Positions 1 through 8,427 of a DNA stretch of 64,000 nt are shown piece after piece. Each line of letters opens with the position of its first letter. Position 1 is the stretch's first letter. The notes beneath the pieces were generated by a model that made no database searches, had not been told where the DNA came from, and worked only from the letters and a program-made list of their open reading frames with translations. Source of the DNA: Oscillatoriaceae cyanobacterium M7585_C2015_266 (GTDB lineage: Bacteria > Cyanobacteriota > Cyanobacteriia > Cyanobacteriales > Oscillatoriaceae); NCBI GenBank assembly GCA_015295835.1, contig DVEG01000027.1:330329-394328 (forward strand), read 5' to 3'. A program made the translations under genes and the position numbers.

Positions 1-1838
1 GGGATGTCACAGGTTATCGCCAGTCGCAAGATAGTTTAAATGCCGAAGTCAGGCGTCTAAGATTTTTACTTGGTTTAATGGAGCGGCTACAGGCTTCAGT
101 AGACGTGCGGGAAATAGGTCAATTTGCGCTTTCCTACCTAGTAGAAGCAATGAATGCGGCTTTTGGCGACGTCAAAACAATCAGCGGAGAGGGAACAGAA
201 CGCTACGCAGGGATGCTCACAAATAAAATTTCGTCTCAGTTTATTGCCACTTACGGAGAGCCGGCAGTAAATGAAATGCAGGGGCTGCTGAATCAGGGGA
301 TTCCTTATGGGCAAGGGCTGCTATGGGAAGTGGTGGCAACAGGCAAGCCCTTGTTTGTGGAAAATTATTACAAACATCCTAAGGCGGTGCCAGGATTTCG
401 CCACCCAGCGATCGGACAATTAGGTATTTTCCCAATTCCCTCTAATACAGGAGGGATTATTGGAGTGCTGACGCTGGAGTCGCGAACGCTAGAAAAATTA
501 CAGGATGCACCACAGCAGGATATGCTGCTGGCGGCGTGTCGAACTCTGGGAGTGGCGATCGAACGTGCCAGAGCAGAAGAACGCTTACGCCAAATTAATA
601 AAGACTTAGAGCGGGCGTCACAGTTGAAGTCGGAATTTTTGGCATCAATGTCTCACGAACTGCGGACACCGCTAAACAGTATCTTAGGCTTTTCAGATTT
701 GCTACAGCGACAAACAGGGGGCAAGCTGACAGAGCGACAGGTAAATCATGTTAAAGCGATCGAAAAAAGTGGGCAGCACTTATTACAGTTAATTAACGAT
801 ATCTTAGATTTGTCAAAAATTGAAGCGGGAAAAGTCGAGCTGGATTTAGAACCGGTTTCGGTTCATGAGCTTTGCAGTCAGTGCTTGAAAATGATTCAGC
901 CGCGGGCTGAAATGAAAAAACTAGCTCTGTCGCTGGAATTAGACTACCAAATAGGTACGGCGCTACTCGATGAGCGGCGAGTGCGGCAGATGCTGATTAA
1001 TTTGCTCTCGAATGCGGTGAAGTTTACGCCGGAGGGTGGAAAAGTTAAACTGGCGGGGCGATTGGCTTACGGCAATCAATTGGCGGCAGATATCCGCCCC
1101 GATCAATCGCCGGTGAATATGACGACACCCTATTTATGTCTAGAGGTAAGCGATTCTGGGATTGGGGTGCCGCAGGATAAGTGGCATTTACTGTTTCGTC
1201 CTTTTCAGCAGATAGATTCGTCTCTGAGGCGTCGTCACGAGGGTACGGGGCTGGGGCTGGCGCTGACGAAGCGGCTGGCGGAATTGCACGGGGGCACGGT
1301 TTCATTTCAGTCGGTGGTAGGGGAGGGAAGTACGTTTCGGATTTGGCTGCCTTTGCGGGAGCCGCCTCGACAGTTGGCAAAGGAAAGCGATCGCTCTGAG
1401 GTGAGTTTAGGTGCGCTCGCTGATACCGCAAATGAGAAAGTTACAGGCAATGTCAAGCGAATTTTGGTGGTAGAAGATCAGCCCCTCAATCAAATTCTTA
1501 TTGCTGAACTTTTGGAATCTGAGGGATATACGGTTGAGATGATATGCGACGGGGGTGCTATGCTGGAAGCAATTTATTCGCCGCTGGTAAAGCCGAGTTC
1601 GCTGCCGGACTTAATTTTAATGGACATTCAATTGCCAGAAGTGGATGGATTGGAGTTGATTCGTCAGCTAAAGGCACATCCGATATGGAAGAAGGTGCCG
1701 GTGATTGCGGTGACGGCAATGGCGATGCCGGGAGATCGCGAGCGCTGTCTAGAAGCTGGTGCTGACGGTTATTTGAGTAAGCCAATTGAAGTCAAGCAAG
1801 TACTTTCTACTGTGGAATCTTTTATTGGCAAGAAGTAA
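1..1838 (+). CDS. Hybrid sensor histidine kinase (5' end outside window)
   Basis: Two-component hybrid kinase. The frame is open from base 3 to the stop, and the residues before the first ATG (base 78) read like the end of a PAS/PAC module ('DVTGYRQSQDSL'), so the gene most likely starts before the window. Numbering from that ATG: a GAF-like sensor region (about 1-165), a short coiled coil, the HisKA dimerisation/phosphoacceptor helix with 'SHELRTPLN' (His193), an HATPase_c domain with N box 'NLLSNAVKF', G1 'DSGIGVP' and G2 'GTGLGLAL', then a C-terminal receiver domain with 'LILMDIQLPE' carrying the phospho-Asp and the usual 'SKP' lysine. No transmembrane segment is visible in this part. The next gene, on the same strand 176 bp away, is a receiver-cyclase that could be its partner; that pairing is inference. 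The signal is unknown. Confidence 0.9.
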   Translation, partial: DVTGYRQSQDSLNAEVRRLRFLLGLMERLQASVDVREIGQFALSYLVEAMNAAFGDVKTISGEGTERYAGMLTNKISSQFIATYGEPAVNEMQGLLNQGIPYGQGLLWEVVATGKPLFVENYYKHPKAVPGFRHPAIGQLGIFPIPSNTGGIIGVLTLESRTLEKLQDAPQQDMLLAACRTLGVAIERARAEERLRQINKDLERASQLKSEFLASMSHELRTPLNSILGFSDLLQRQTGGKLTERQVNHVKAIEKSGQHLLQLINDILDLSKIEAGKVELDLEPVSVHELCSQCLKMIQPRAEMKKLALSLELDYQIGTALLDERRVRQMLINLLSNAVKFTPEGGKVKLAGRLAYGNQLAADIRPDQSPVNMTTPYLCLEVSDSGIGVPQDKWHLLFRPFQQIDSSLRRRHEGTGLGLALTKRLAELHGGTVSFQSVVGEGSTFRIWLPLREPPRQLAKESDRSEVSLGALADTANEKVTGNVKRILVVEDQPLNQILIAELLESEGYTVEMICDGGAMLEAIYSPLVKPSSLPDLILMDIQLPEVDGLELIRQLKAHPIWKKVPVIAVTAMAMPGDRERCLEAGADGYLSKPIEVKQVLSTVESFIGKK

Positions 1839-2014
1839 AATAAAATAAAATTAAAATGGATCCATCTATTTTGGGTAAATCCGCTGCGAGTATTTTATCT
1901 AGCCGCGTGCTAAGGGGGCATCTAGTTGAAGAGTTTTTTTACGCTTAGTTTTGAGAGCGTAATTTTTAGCGTTCTAGCAGCGCTGTTATAGTCGTCGCTT
2001 TTAATGTAAGATTT

Positions 2015-3346
2015 ATGTCAAACACGCAGCCCCGCATTCTGATTGTTGACGACGAGCCTGTAAATTTGTACTTCCTGGAAGAGCTATTGCAATCGGAAGG
2101 CTATGCGACGCTTTCGGCAACATCGGGGAAAGAAGCGATCGCTCTTGCTAAAGAATCTATCCCGAATATAATTTTGCTAGACGTGATGATGCCGGATATG
2201 GATGGTTTTGAGGTATGTCGGCGGCTGCGGGAAGATAAAGAATTAATAACGATACCGATAATTTTTTTGACGGCGCTGGATGATGACGAGTCTCGTCTGA
2301 AGGGATTAGAAATGATGGGGGATGATTATCTGACGAAACCAATTAAAAGTAATCTGCTGCTGGCAAAAATTGCTAGTACGCTGCGGTTACAGCAAGTGCG
2401 AGAACAGCGATTGCAATCACAATTGAGCCAGCAGGTAAAGGAACAAACGCGTAGAAATCTTTCCACTGCTTGGCGAATCAATCAAGCGCTGACTGAAAAG
2501 TTTCGGCTGTTTGTACCGGAACAATTTCTGCAGAGAATTGCTCCTGAAGGAGTGGAGTCAATTCAACTTGGCAATGTTAAGGAAGAAGAAGTGAGTATTT
2601 TATTCTGCGATATTCGCGGGTTTACTACGATCGCAGAATCTCAGCAGGCGGCGGATACGTTTCGGTGGTTGAATGCGTTTTTTACGCAGATGAATCAAGC
2701 GATCGCTTCTCAAGGCGGCTTTATAGATAAATTTCTCGGAGACGCGCTAGTGGCGGTTTTTGATCGTCAAAGGCTGCACCCGCAAGATGCTCTCACGGCT
2801 GCGGTGATGATGCGACAAAGTTTGCGTGATTTTAATAATAACAGGGCGCTGTTTAAATTATCAGAGCCGGTGAATATTGGAATTGGTATTCATGCAGGAA
2901 AGGTAGCAATCGGAACTTTAGGAACAGATTCTCGTATGGATTCTACAGTGATTGGGGATGTGGTGAATACGGCTTCTAGATTGGAAGAGATGACGAAGGT
3001 TTATGGGTGTCAGGTTATTGCGAGTTCCTCTGTGCTTGCTCAGGCTCCTGAGCCTGAGCGATTTTGCTGTCGTTGTATTGACAGGGTAATTCCTCGTGGT
3101 AAGCAGGAGGCGATCGAAATTTACGAAGTGCTGGGAACAAATGATTGTATTTTAGATGAGGAAAAGTGGCGTGCGCTGCCAATTTTCAACGAGGGAATGC
3201 AGGCATGGCAGCGGGGAGATTTTTCTACTGCTTTGTTATATTTTCAGGAATTGGTAAAGCAAAATCCAACAGATCAAGTAGCTGCGCTTTATGTTGATAG
3301 GTGTCAGGAACGTTTAGCGGCAGGAGATGAAATAGCGGTAGGGTAA
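2015..3346 (+). CDS. Response regulator with class III adenylate/guanylate cyclase domain
   Basis: Soluble 443-residue regulator. Residues about 7-120 form a receiver domain with acidic pocket 'VDDEP' and phosphoacceptor Asp56 in 'ILLDVMMPDMDG'. A helical linker (about 125-170) leads to a class III nucleotide cyclase domain (about 190-375) with metal-binding 'LFCDIRGFT', 'FIDKFLGDALVAVF' and 'DSTVIGDVVNTASRLE'. The Lys and Asp in these motifs favour ATP as substrate, so the likely product is cAMP. The last 60 residues resemble one TPR hairpin ('GMQAWQRGDFSTALLYFQ'). Phosphorylation of the receiver would be expected to control cyclase output. The upstream hybrid kinase is the obvious candidate phosphodonor but nothing in the sequence proves it. 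Confidence 0.9.
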   Translation: MSNTQPRILIVDDEPVNLYFLEELLQSEGYATLSATSGKEAIALAKESIPNIILLDVMMPDMDGFEVCRRLREDKELITIPIIFLTALDDDESRLKGLEMMGDDYLTKPIKSNLLLAKIASTLRLQQVREQRLQSQLSQQVKEQTRRNLSTAWRINQALTEKFRLFVPEQFLQRIAPEGVESIQLGNVKEEEVSILFCDIRGFTTIAESQQAADTFRWLNAFFTQMNQAIASQGGFIDKFLGDALVAVFDRQRLHPQDALTAAVMMRQSLRDFNNNRALFKLSEPVNIGIGIHAGKVAIGTLGTDSRMDSTVIGDVVNTASRLEEMTKVYGCQVIASSSVLAQAPEPERFCCRCIDRVIPRGKQEAIEIYEVLGTNDCILDEEKWRALPIFNEGMQAWQRGDFSTALLYFQELVKQNPTDQVAALYVDRCQERLAAGDEIAVG

Positions 3347-3403
3347 ATTTAAATTTAAATTTTTTAAATTTTAAATTAAATTTTTATAAAAATAATTTTT
3401 TAG

Positions 3404-3760
3404 TTATTTTTCTCGGACAATATCGACAGTAATTTTACCGGCAAAATCGGGAATTGGGGCGGCGAGTTTTGTCAAACGGACTTGTACTTTTTGCACGAGA
3501 GGCTGTTGCAAAATATCGGAGGCGATCGCTTCTGCCAAGCGTTCAATTAGGGCAAATTTAGAAGTTTTCACCAAATTTTGAACAGTAGTGATCGCACTAC
3601 GGTAGTCGAGAGTATCTGCGATCGCATCACTTTTGCCTGCAGGTTTCAAATCCAGCCACATAGTCAAATCCACCTCAAACCACTGACCCAGTACCCGTTC
3701 CTCTGGTAGGTATCCCGTATAACCATAGCATCGAATGCCACTGAGTTGAATCGAATCCAT
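3404..3760 (-). CDS. folB: Dihydroneopterin aldolase
   Basis: Folate biosynthesis enzyme that cleaves 7,8-dihydroneopterin to 6-hydroxymethyl-7,8-dihydropterin and glycolaldehyde. From Met at 3760 it has 118 residues, the normal FolB length. It starts 'MDSIQLSGIRCYGYTGYLPE' (the pterin-binding 'GYTGYLPEE' region), continues with 'GQWFEVDLTMWLDL' and 'DTLDYRSA', has 'LIERLAEAIASDIL' in the middle and ends with 'IPDFAGKITVDIVRE'. The frame is open further upstream, but that extension is hydrophobic and unlike FolB, so the 3760 start is preferred. The 3' end faces the cyclase gene across a very AT-rich 57-bp gap. It is divergent from the small gene at 3884. Confidence 0.92.
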   Translation of the reverse strand: MDSIQLSGIRCYGYTGYLPEERVLGQWFEVDLTMWLDLKPAGKSDAIADTLDYRSAITTVQNLVKTSKFALIERLAEAIASDILQQPLVQKVQVRLTKLAAPIPDFAGKITVDIVREK

Positions 3761-3883
3761 TTTTTCCACTTGCCGAAAGGTTAGCAGCATTACAGAATAA
3801 TATAGTACTATAACTAGAAAAAACCGAAAAAAAATATGTATCCCCGCCCCTGCACTGGAAACATTCGTCCTAAATTCAGCACG

Positions 3884-4150
3884 ATGCCGCGTCAAAAGAC
3901 TGAGGCGTCAGTCTATTTAGATCTGTACAAACTAGCGCTAGAAAAAAAGCGGTTACAGCAAGACTTACAAAATATCGAAAAGCGCCGCCAGCAGATTCTT
4001 AAGCGTCTTGCCCTTCTTGAAGTTCAAATAGCGGAGCAGGAAAGAGACGCCCAGCAGTTGCGGGAGGCTCCTCCTGTAGTTACTAATTTGCCCATTCAGC
4101 CTATTTCTTCTCAGTCAGCTAATTTTAACACAATATTTCTAGAATATTGA
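3884..4150 (+). CDS. Small coiled-coil protein, possibly gas vesicle protein GvpV
   Basis: An 88-residue protein from the ATG at 3884 ('MPRQKTEASVYLDLYKLALE'). An upstream ATG at 3836 would add 16 residues, but these look like read-through of the folB upstream region. The middle (about 15-55) is highly charged, helical and coiled-coil-like ('EKKRLQQDLQNIEKRRQQIL'); the tail is Pro/Ser/Asn rich. It lies just beyond gvpG and faces it tail to tail. Cyanobacterial gas-vesicle loci often end with a small protein called GvpV, and length, charge and position fit my memory of that family, but I cannot confirm homology. It is on the opposite strand to the rest of the cluster and would need its own promoter in the 123-bp gap shared with folB. 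Confidence 0.6.
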   Translation: MPRQKTEASVYLDLYKLALEKKRLQQDLQNIEKRRQQILKRLALLEVQIAEQERDAQQLREAPPVVTNLPIQPISSQSANFNTIFLEY

Positions 4151-4201
4151 GAATTATAAAGTTTTCAGGCGCAAGAAAAGTAAAGATAGAACTAGAGCAA
4201 G

Positions 4202-4447
4202 CTACTCTTGATTTTTCAATTGCTCTTCTTGCTCTTGAATAGCGCGTAGTATTTCTTCTTCTTGGATTTCAAACTCTTCTTCGGAGATTTCACCCATATC
4301 GAAGGCGAGCTGTAGTGCCAAGAGTCGCTTTTTTAAATTTTCTTTTTCATCGATTTCGGCATTAGCACGTTCTAGAAGTTGTTCTCCAATCCAGAGGATG
4401 CCCTCAAGAGGACCAGTAATAGGCAAAGTAAGCAAGCGTAGAATCAT
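4202..4447 (-). CDS. gvpG: Gas vesicle protein GvpG
   Basis: Minor gas-vesicle protein of 81 residues, the normal GvpG length. It begins 'MILRLLTLPITGPLEGILWI', the hydrophobic GvpG N-terminus, continues with a Glu/Lys-rich helix ('GEQLLERANAEIDEKENLKK') and ends with 'EEFEIQEEEILRAIQEQEEQ'. In the family it is thought to act with GvpF/L-type proteins in nucleating or assembling the vesicle; its precise role is not settled. It is the last gene of the minus-strand gvp run, 43 bp after gvpF. Confidence 0.9.
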   Translation of the reverse strand: MILRLLTLPITGPLEGILWIGEQLLERANAEIDEKENLKKRLLALQLAFDMGEISEEEFEIQEEEILRAIQEQEEQLKNQE

Positions 4448-4490
4448 ATTTTGCTGTTGTTTATAGAGATGTGGTTAAAGTAGCCTCTGT

Positions 4491-5240
4491 TTAGAGGTAA
4501 GAGAGTTGAGCAAAGTTATAGGGGGCGGTAAAATTATTATAGCGGATGCGAAGACGAGATTCAAAATATCGGTCTAGGTTTTCGAGGTGAGCGGCAAATT
4601 TTTCTTCTTCATCCCATGCTATCAAATAAGAAGCATTGTAAATCATCGCTTCAGTCAGCCTTTCATTTTCCACGACTTCCACTGCCAAAGGATTAAGTGT
4701 TTTCTGAAATACTTCAATAATTTTACGCTGACGTTGTTGCATTTCCCTTTCGATTTCTTGCCCGATGCTTATCACCTGCTCTATGCCCAGCGGTTTTCCT
4801 TGCAGACTATCTCGTTTTGCTTTCAATTCGCCATTTTCTTCAATAAGTTGGTTTAACTCTGCAGTAGCATCCCAAAAAACCTTAATGCCGACTTCTCGTT
4901 TGCCTTCCAATTTTAAAAATAGCTGCTGCAATTTATCACCATAGGGTAAAATCAAATGTTGAGTCACCGTTTCCCATGCATCTACAATCAATCCAAATTG
5001 CAAAGGCAGGAGAGTGCGATATCCGTGCTGCATTGCTTCTTCTAAAACCTTTTCGTGCCCGAGCAGATTGCGGCGGCTGGCTAAATACCGTTCTTGTTGC
5101 GCTTCCGAATGCAAAAAAGCAAAACCATGCCACAATTTTACTTTCACAGGTTGATTATCCAAGCCTTTTACTTGCAAACCTTCAGGTCCAGGTTCAGGAA
5201 AAATCCCGTATAAATAAATACCGTATCCCACCTTTAACAA
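4491..5240 (-). CDS. gvpF: Gas vesicle protein GvpF (GvpF/GvpL family)
   Basis: A 249-residue GvpF/L-family protein, implicated in vesicle nucleation through binding to GvpA. It begins with the family's first beta strand ('VGYGIYLYGIFPEPGPEGL'). The centre has 'LPLQFGLIVDAWETV' and a long alpha-helical stretch ('IGQEIEREMQQRQRKIIEVF'). The C-terminal half has 'EAMIYNASYLIAWDEEEKF' and ends 'RIRYNNFTAPYNFAQLSYL', both typical of cyanobacterial GvpF. It sits between gvpK (40 bp upstream) and gvpG. It is the only GvpF/L-family gene in the window; the second one (often called gvpL or gvpW) seen in many cyanobacterial loci is not here. Confidence 0.93.
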   Translation of the reverse strand: MLKVGYGIYLYGIFPEPGPEGLQVKGLDNQPVKVKLWHGFAFLHSEAQQERYLASRRNLLGHEKVLEEAMQHGYRTLLPLQFGLIVDAWETVTQHLILPYGDKLQQLFLKLEGKREVGIKVFWDATAELNQLIEENGELKAKRDSLQGKPLGIEQVISIGQEIEREMQQRQRKIIEVFQKTLNPLAVEVVENERLTEAMIYNASYLIAWDEEEKFAAHLENLDRYFESRLRIRYNNFTAPYNFAQLSYL

Positions 5241-5280
5241 TCCCCAAATTCCCTAATCCCGGCTTCCAAACCTGCTTATT

Positions 5281-5745
5281 TCATACCTGTTTAGAAGTCA
5301 ATACTAATTTTAACTTAGCGTGAATGAGATTGAGTTGTGCAAGACCTAAATCCACATTTCCTTCTATAACGATGCCCGTATTTAGCAAGCGATCAAGTAA
5401 TTCTAAAACAGAAGGATTGCTAGAGGTTTCCCCTGGATAGTAGCCGCCGTTTTTGGGGAGGAGGGTGCCGATTTCTCCAAGATCAATATTTAAATCAGCG
5501 GGGTCAATTTCAAAGATTTCACACAGTTTGACGATTTGTGTTTCGAGCTGGCGCAGGCTTTCGGCGGCGCGTTCGAGCTGTTCATCTGTGAGAGTGCCTG
5601 CTTCCATGCGTCGAATCACTTGTGCTTCCATGAGTTGGCGCACGAGTTCGACGATTGTGAGCAGCAGGGGTGCTAAGCCAGCATTTTTTTTGCTGGTTGG
5701 CTGTAGCTGTGCGATCGCGTTATTGGATGATTCAGATGATAGCAT
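5281..5745 (-). CDS. gvpK: Gas vesicle protein GvpK
   Basis: A 154-residue GvpK. After a variable N-terminal tail of about 22 residues comes the conserved helical region 'GLAPLLLTIVELVRQLMEAQ', 'RRMEAGTLTDEQLERA', and 'LCEIFEIDPADLNIDLGEIG'. The C-terminal part has 'SVLELLDRLLNTGIVIEGNV' and 'GLAQLNLIHAKLKLVL', which resembles the structural GvpA/J motif. GvpK is needed for vesicle formation in model organisms and is a conserved component of gvp loci. It lies 41 bp after gvpJ and 40 bp before gvpF on the same strand, consistent with co-transcription. Confidence 0.93.
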   Translation of the reverse strand: MLSSESSNNAIAQLQPTSKKNAGLAPLLLTIVELVRQLMEAQVIRRMEAGTLTDEQLERAAESLRQLETQIVKLCEIFEIDPADLNIDLGEIGTLLPKNGGYYPGETSSNPSVLELLDRLLNTGIVIEGNVDLGLAQLNLIHAKLKLVLTSKQV

Positions 5746-5786
5746 GTATTTATACTAGCCGCCAGGCAGCAGCAATTTTATCTCAC

Positions 5787-6158
5787 CTATGTGATATTCT
5801 CTGTTCCGGCTGACTGAGTAGCGGTGAGTGCGCGTAAGCAGCGGATTTCTTCCTGCAATTGCTTCACCTGTTCCATAAGTTGTTGATTAGATTCTATCAG
5901 GTTGCGAGTTTGGGAGTTGAGATAGGGATCGCTTTCCCACCAGTTAATCCCGATTTCTTTAGCTTTGTCTACCGAGGAAATCAGCAAGCGGATGCGAACG
6001 TTGAGCAATTCTGTTGAGCCAACGGATACAGAAATATCGCCGGCGATGACGATACCTTTGTCGAGAACTCTTTCTAGGATATCAGCAAGGGTAGAGCCGG
6101 AGGTGGCACTGGGGATTCCCCGGTTGGCGGCAGAGTTAGGGTGCGAGATTGTTGTCAC
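5787..6158 (-). CDS. gvpJ: Gas vesicle protein GvpJ
   Basis: A 123-residue GvpA/GvpJ-family minor structural protein. The core (about 22-75) contains '[20 protein letters not shown]' and '[20 protein letters not shown]', the amphipathic helix-strand-strand-helix fold shared with GvpA. Unlike GvpA it has a 20-residue N-terminal extension and a C-terminal coiled coil ('[20 protein letters not shown]'). In the family it is thought to act in early vesicle (tip or cone) assembly. The start is GTG and overlaps the gvpN stop in a GTGA arrangement, which suggests translational coupling to gvpN. The length and tail separate it clearly from GvpA. Confidence 0.92.
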   Translation of the reverse strand: MTTISHPNSAANRGIPSATSGSTLADILERVLDKGIVIAGDISVSVGSTELLNVRIRLLISSVDKAKEIGINWWESDPYLNSQTRNLIESNQQLMEQVKQLQEEIRCLRALTATQSAGTENIT

Positions 6159-7330
6159 GATTGGTTTTCTCCTCTAGCGACAAAGAGGCGCTCGTCGCGC
6201 TGTTTGAGTATGCCTTTTTTAAGAAGCGATCGCAGCGCGTCGATAGTTTGAATTCGGTTAATTTGCAAGGCGGCTTCTATTTCGGAAACTTTAGCTCCCC
6301 CTGATTTTAGCAAATAGGCATATATTTCCGACTCATAGGGAACACTTTCGGGTTTTAAGGAAGCGGGCACTTCCGGGTTTGTAATTTGGCTGTCATTTTT
6401 TAGCTGATTTTCTCCCACAATCAGTTCTATAATAGAGTGCTCCCGTTCGCGCGGGAGTGACTCGATCACCTCATCGAGCAATTTTAGGGCTTTTTCCGGC
6501 TCTAGAGAGGTGCGAGACAAAAGCACGTCGGCACAAGTTTCTCGAAATTCTTCGCAGCTTGGTGTAGCTTGGATGCCATATTCTTTGCAGATTTTGCTGA
6601 TTATCAAACCTGAGCGCAAACCAGAAGTTTTTTTCGAGCCTGTTCGTTCTCGAAAATTTCTCACCACTTGCACAATTTTCTCAGCATTTTGGCGATCAAT
6701 ACCTGTTTTTTGCATGAGGATTTCGGTTTGGGTGTTTTCGTCTGGCTCTGGCATATCGAGAGTCACCAACCGATCCATCAAAGCATCTTGCGTTGCGTGA
6801 ACTCCGCAATATTCCTCTGGGTTTGATGTTAAAATAGCGCGAAATTGGGGATGAACGCGAATGTATTCTGAGCGGTTGCCGTTGGGGGGCAGTACCAGGA
6901 GTTTTTCTTCTAGCGCGGAGAGGAGGATGTTGTTTACTTCGGGGCGTGAGCGGTTGAATTCGTCGTAAACGAGGGTGAATCCTTCTCGACAGGCGAGGGT
7001 GAGTCGGGAATCCATCCAATTTTGCCGCAGTTCGTCTTCGATTTTGACGACGCTGTGAATGTAGTTATCGACGACTTTTTTGCGGGTATAGCCTGAATTA
7101 TTGCCGATCAAATCTGAGCTTTTTAGGTCATCATCGCCAAAAATCAGCATGATCGGACGTCCCAAAAGGTATGCTAAGTGTAGCGCTAAAGTGGTTTTCC
7201 CGGTGCCTGCAGGTCCTCTAAGGTGAACAGCAAAACCGGTTTGCAGATAGCGCAGCGCCCGCTCTGCGGTTCTCGTCGTGGTTGGTGTTTGCACAAATCC
7301 TTTGGGACGAGCTTGAAGCACTGTTACCAT
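6155..7330 (-). CDS. gvpN: Gas vesicle AAA+ ATPase GvpN with C-terminal helical domain
   Basis: A MoxR-type AAA+ ATPase needed for normal vesicle growth. The Walker A motif is 'GPAGTGKTT' (about 39-47), a Walker B-like region is '[18 protein letters not shown]', and sensor 1 is in '[12 protein letters not shown]'. The ATPase part ends near residue 300. After an Asn/Pro-rich linker, residues about 333-386 form a small winged-helix-like domain ('[20 protein letters not shown]', '[16 protein letters not shown]'). This domain is clearly related to the C-terminus of the upstream GvpC: by hand alignment about 20 of 50 positions are identical. The stop overlaps the gvpJ start, and gvpC ends 33 bp upstream. 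Confidence 0.93.
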   Translation of the reverse strand: MVTVLQARPKGFVQTPTTTRTAERALRYLQTGFAVHLRGPAGTGKTTLALHLAYLLGRPIMLIFGDDDLKSSDLIGNNSGYTRKKVVDNYIHSVVKIEDELRQNWMDSRLTLACREGFTLVYDEFNRSRPEVNNILLSALEEKLLVLPPNGNRSEYIRVHPQFRAILTSNPEEYCGVHATQDALMDRLVTLDMPEPDENTQTEILMQKTGIDRQNAEKIVQVVRNFRERTGSKKTSGLRSGLIISKICKEYGIQATPSCEEFRETCADVLLSRTSLEPEKALKLLDEVIESLPREREHSIIELIVGENQLKNDSQITNPEVPASLKPESVPYESEIYAYLLKSGGAKVSEIEAALQINRIQTIDALRSLLKKGILKQRDERLFVARGENQS

Positions 7331-7363
7331 ATTATTATATTTAATTATTATATATATGGGGCG

Positions 7364-8296
7364 TTATTGCAGAGTTATTTCTTCTACGGCTGTGTAGGTG
7401 CGATCGCGCTCTATTATTAATCCTTTTTGCATGAGAGAGCGCAAGATATCTACTGCTTGGATTCGTTTTAGTTTTAATGCACTTTCGATTTCTGCCAGTC
7501 GTGTGCTTTTATTTTCACATATGTAGTTGTATACTTTTTCTTCCCATTCGATGTTTATTGATTTTTCGCTGTTATCTTGTGAGTATATTTTTTCTTCTGT
7601 TGGCAGTAGCGTCTCGACTTTCTTTGTTTCTGAAGTTTCGACGATTTGCTGTTCTTTTATCGCGCTGCCCCATACTTCTTGGAAGAGATTTATGCGCTCT
7701 TGCCGAAGTTGGGAGCGCAGGGCGAGCGCCTGTCTTTCTCTATTTTCTTTGCAATATTGCAGGTATTTCGATGTTTCAATTTTTAGTTCTTTTCTGAATT
7801 CTTCTAATTCTCGATTCAGTTGGGTTTTCAAAAATGCTTGTTTTGTTTGATTTATTTGTCGTTGTTTAGCTACTGTTCTTTTCAGTTTTGTGTAATAATC
7901 GTGCAATTTCTCTGATTGCTTTTTAGCCATTTCCATGCGGGCAGAGCGGGCGGAAGCAAGTAAATTAGCGGTTTGTTCGGCAAGCGATCGCTTTAATTTT
8001 TTAGCTTGTTCTTGACGATGAGCGCGAGTATTTTTCAAAAATGTTTGAGTTTCCGATTGTAGGTTTAGAATCAATCTTTTTCGCTCTTCTGCGCGCTGAA
8101 GCTCAAGGCGAGCGCGGTTTTCTTCCGCCTGTGCCAATTTTTCCCTAAATTCTCTCAGCTCTCTTTTGTAATTTTCTGCTTTTTCTTGACGTTCTTTTTG
8201 CAATTGCGTCAATTGCGAATTTACTTGAGAGGAGCGTTGTCTTACTTCTTGCAGGCGTTGTTCTCTTTCTCGACGCCACTGATCCCATAGAGCCAT
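7364..8296 (-). CDS. gvpC: Gas vesicle outer protein GvpC with extra C-terminal domain
   Basis: GvpC coats and stiffens the gas vesicle and is built from 33-residue helical repeats. This 310-residue protein has a charged N-terminal region (1-71), then four degenerate 33-residue units at about 72-104, 105-137, 138-170 and 171-203, with 'FLKNTRAHRQEQAKKLKRS' in the first and 'EELEEFRKELK'-like spacing later, and a closing 'INLFQEVWGS' resembling the end of known GvpC. The repeats match weakly, so this is a diverged GvpC. Residues about 252-304 add a second domain ('VYNYICENKSTRLAEIESAL', 'RIQAVDILRSLMQKGLIIER') related to the GvpN C-terminus. AAGGAG precedes the ATG. It lies 131 bp after gvpA, past a strong hairpin. 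Confidence 0.85.
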   Translation of the reverse strand: MALWDQWRREREQRLQEVRQRSSQVNSQLTQLQKERQEKAENYKRELREFREKLAQAEENRARLELQRAEERKRLILNLQSETQTFLKNTRAHRQEQAKKLKRSLAEQTANLLASARSARMEMAKKQSEKLHDYYTKLKRTVAKQRQINQTKQAFLKTQLNRELEEFRKELKIETSKYLQYCKENRERQALALRSQLRQERINLFQEVWGSAIKEQQIVETSETKKVETLLPTEEKIYSQDNSEKSINIEWEEKVYNYICENKSTRLAEIESALKLKRIQAVDILRSLMQKGLIIERDRTYTAVEEITLQ

Positions 8297-8370
8297 TTTT
8301 CAATTCTCCTTGTATACTAGAAGCCTTTACTCTGGCAAGACAATTTCAAATCAAATCGTCTTTTTAAACA

Positions 8371-8402
8371 AGTATGAAGTATAAAATTTCATACTTCATA
8401 CT
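8371..8402 (-). terminator. Hairpin between gvpA and gvpC
   Basis: A perfect 12-bp inverted repeat (AGTATGAAGTAT / ATACTTCATACT) with an 8-base loop lies in the gap between gvpA and gvpC, 26 bases past the gvpA stop. In the minus direction the stem is followed by TTGTTTAAAAAG, a weak U-tract. Such a hairpin could end or stabilise a short, abundant gvpA transcript while letting some transcription through to gvpC and the minor genes. That ratio control is known for other cyanobacterial gvp loci and is inferred here. The right end (TTTTTT at 8402-8407) also fits a plus-strand terminator. Confidence 0.75.
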
Positions 8403-8427
8403 TTTTTACCATGAAAGCTAGATTTCT

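Noticed and set aside
3347..3403. Long A/T palindromic stretch as an origin or attachment site
   Set aside because: It is a 57-bp gap between convergent genes, best explained as a simple AT-rich terminator region.
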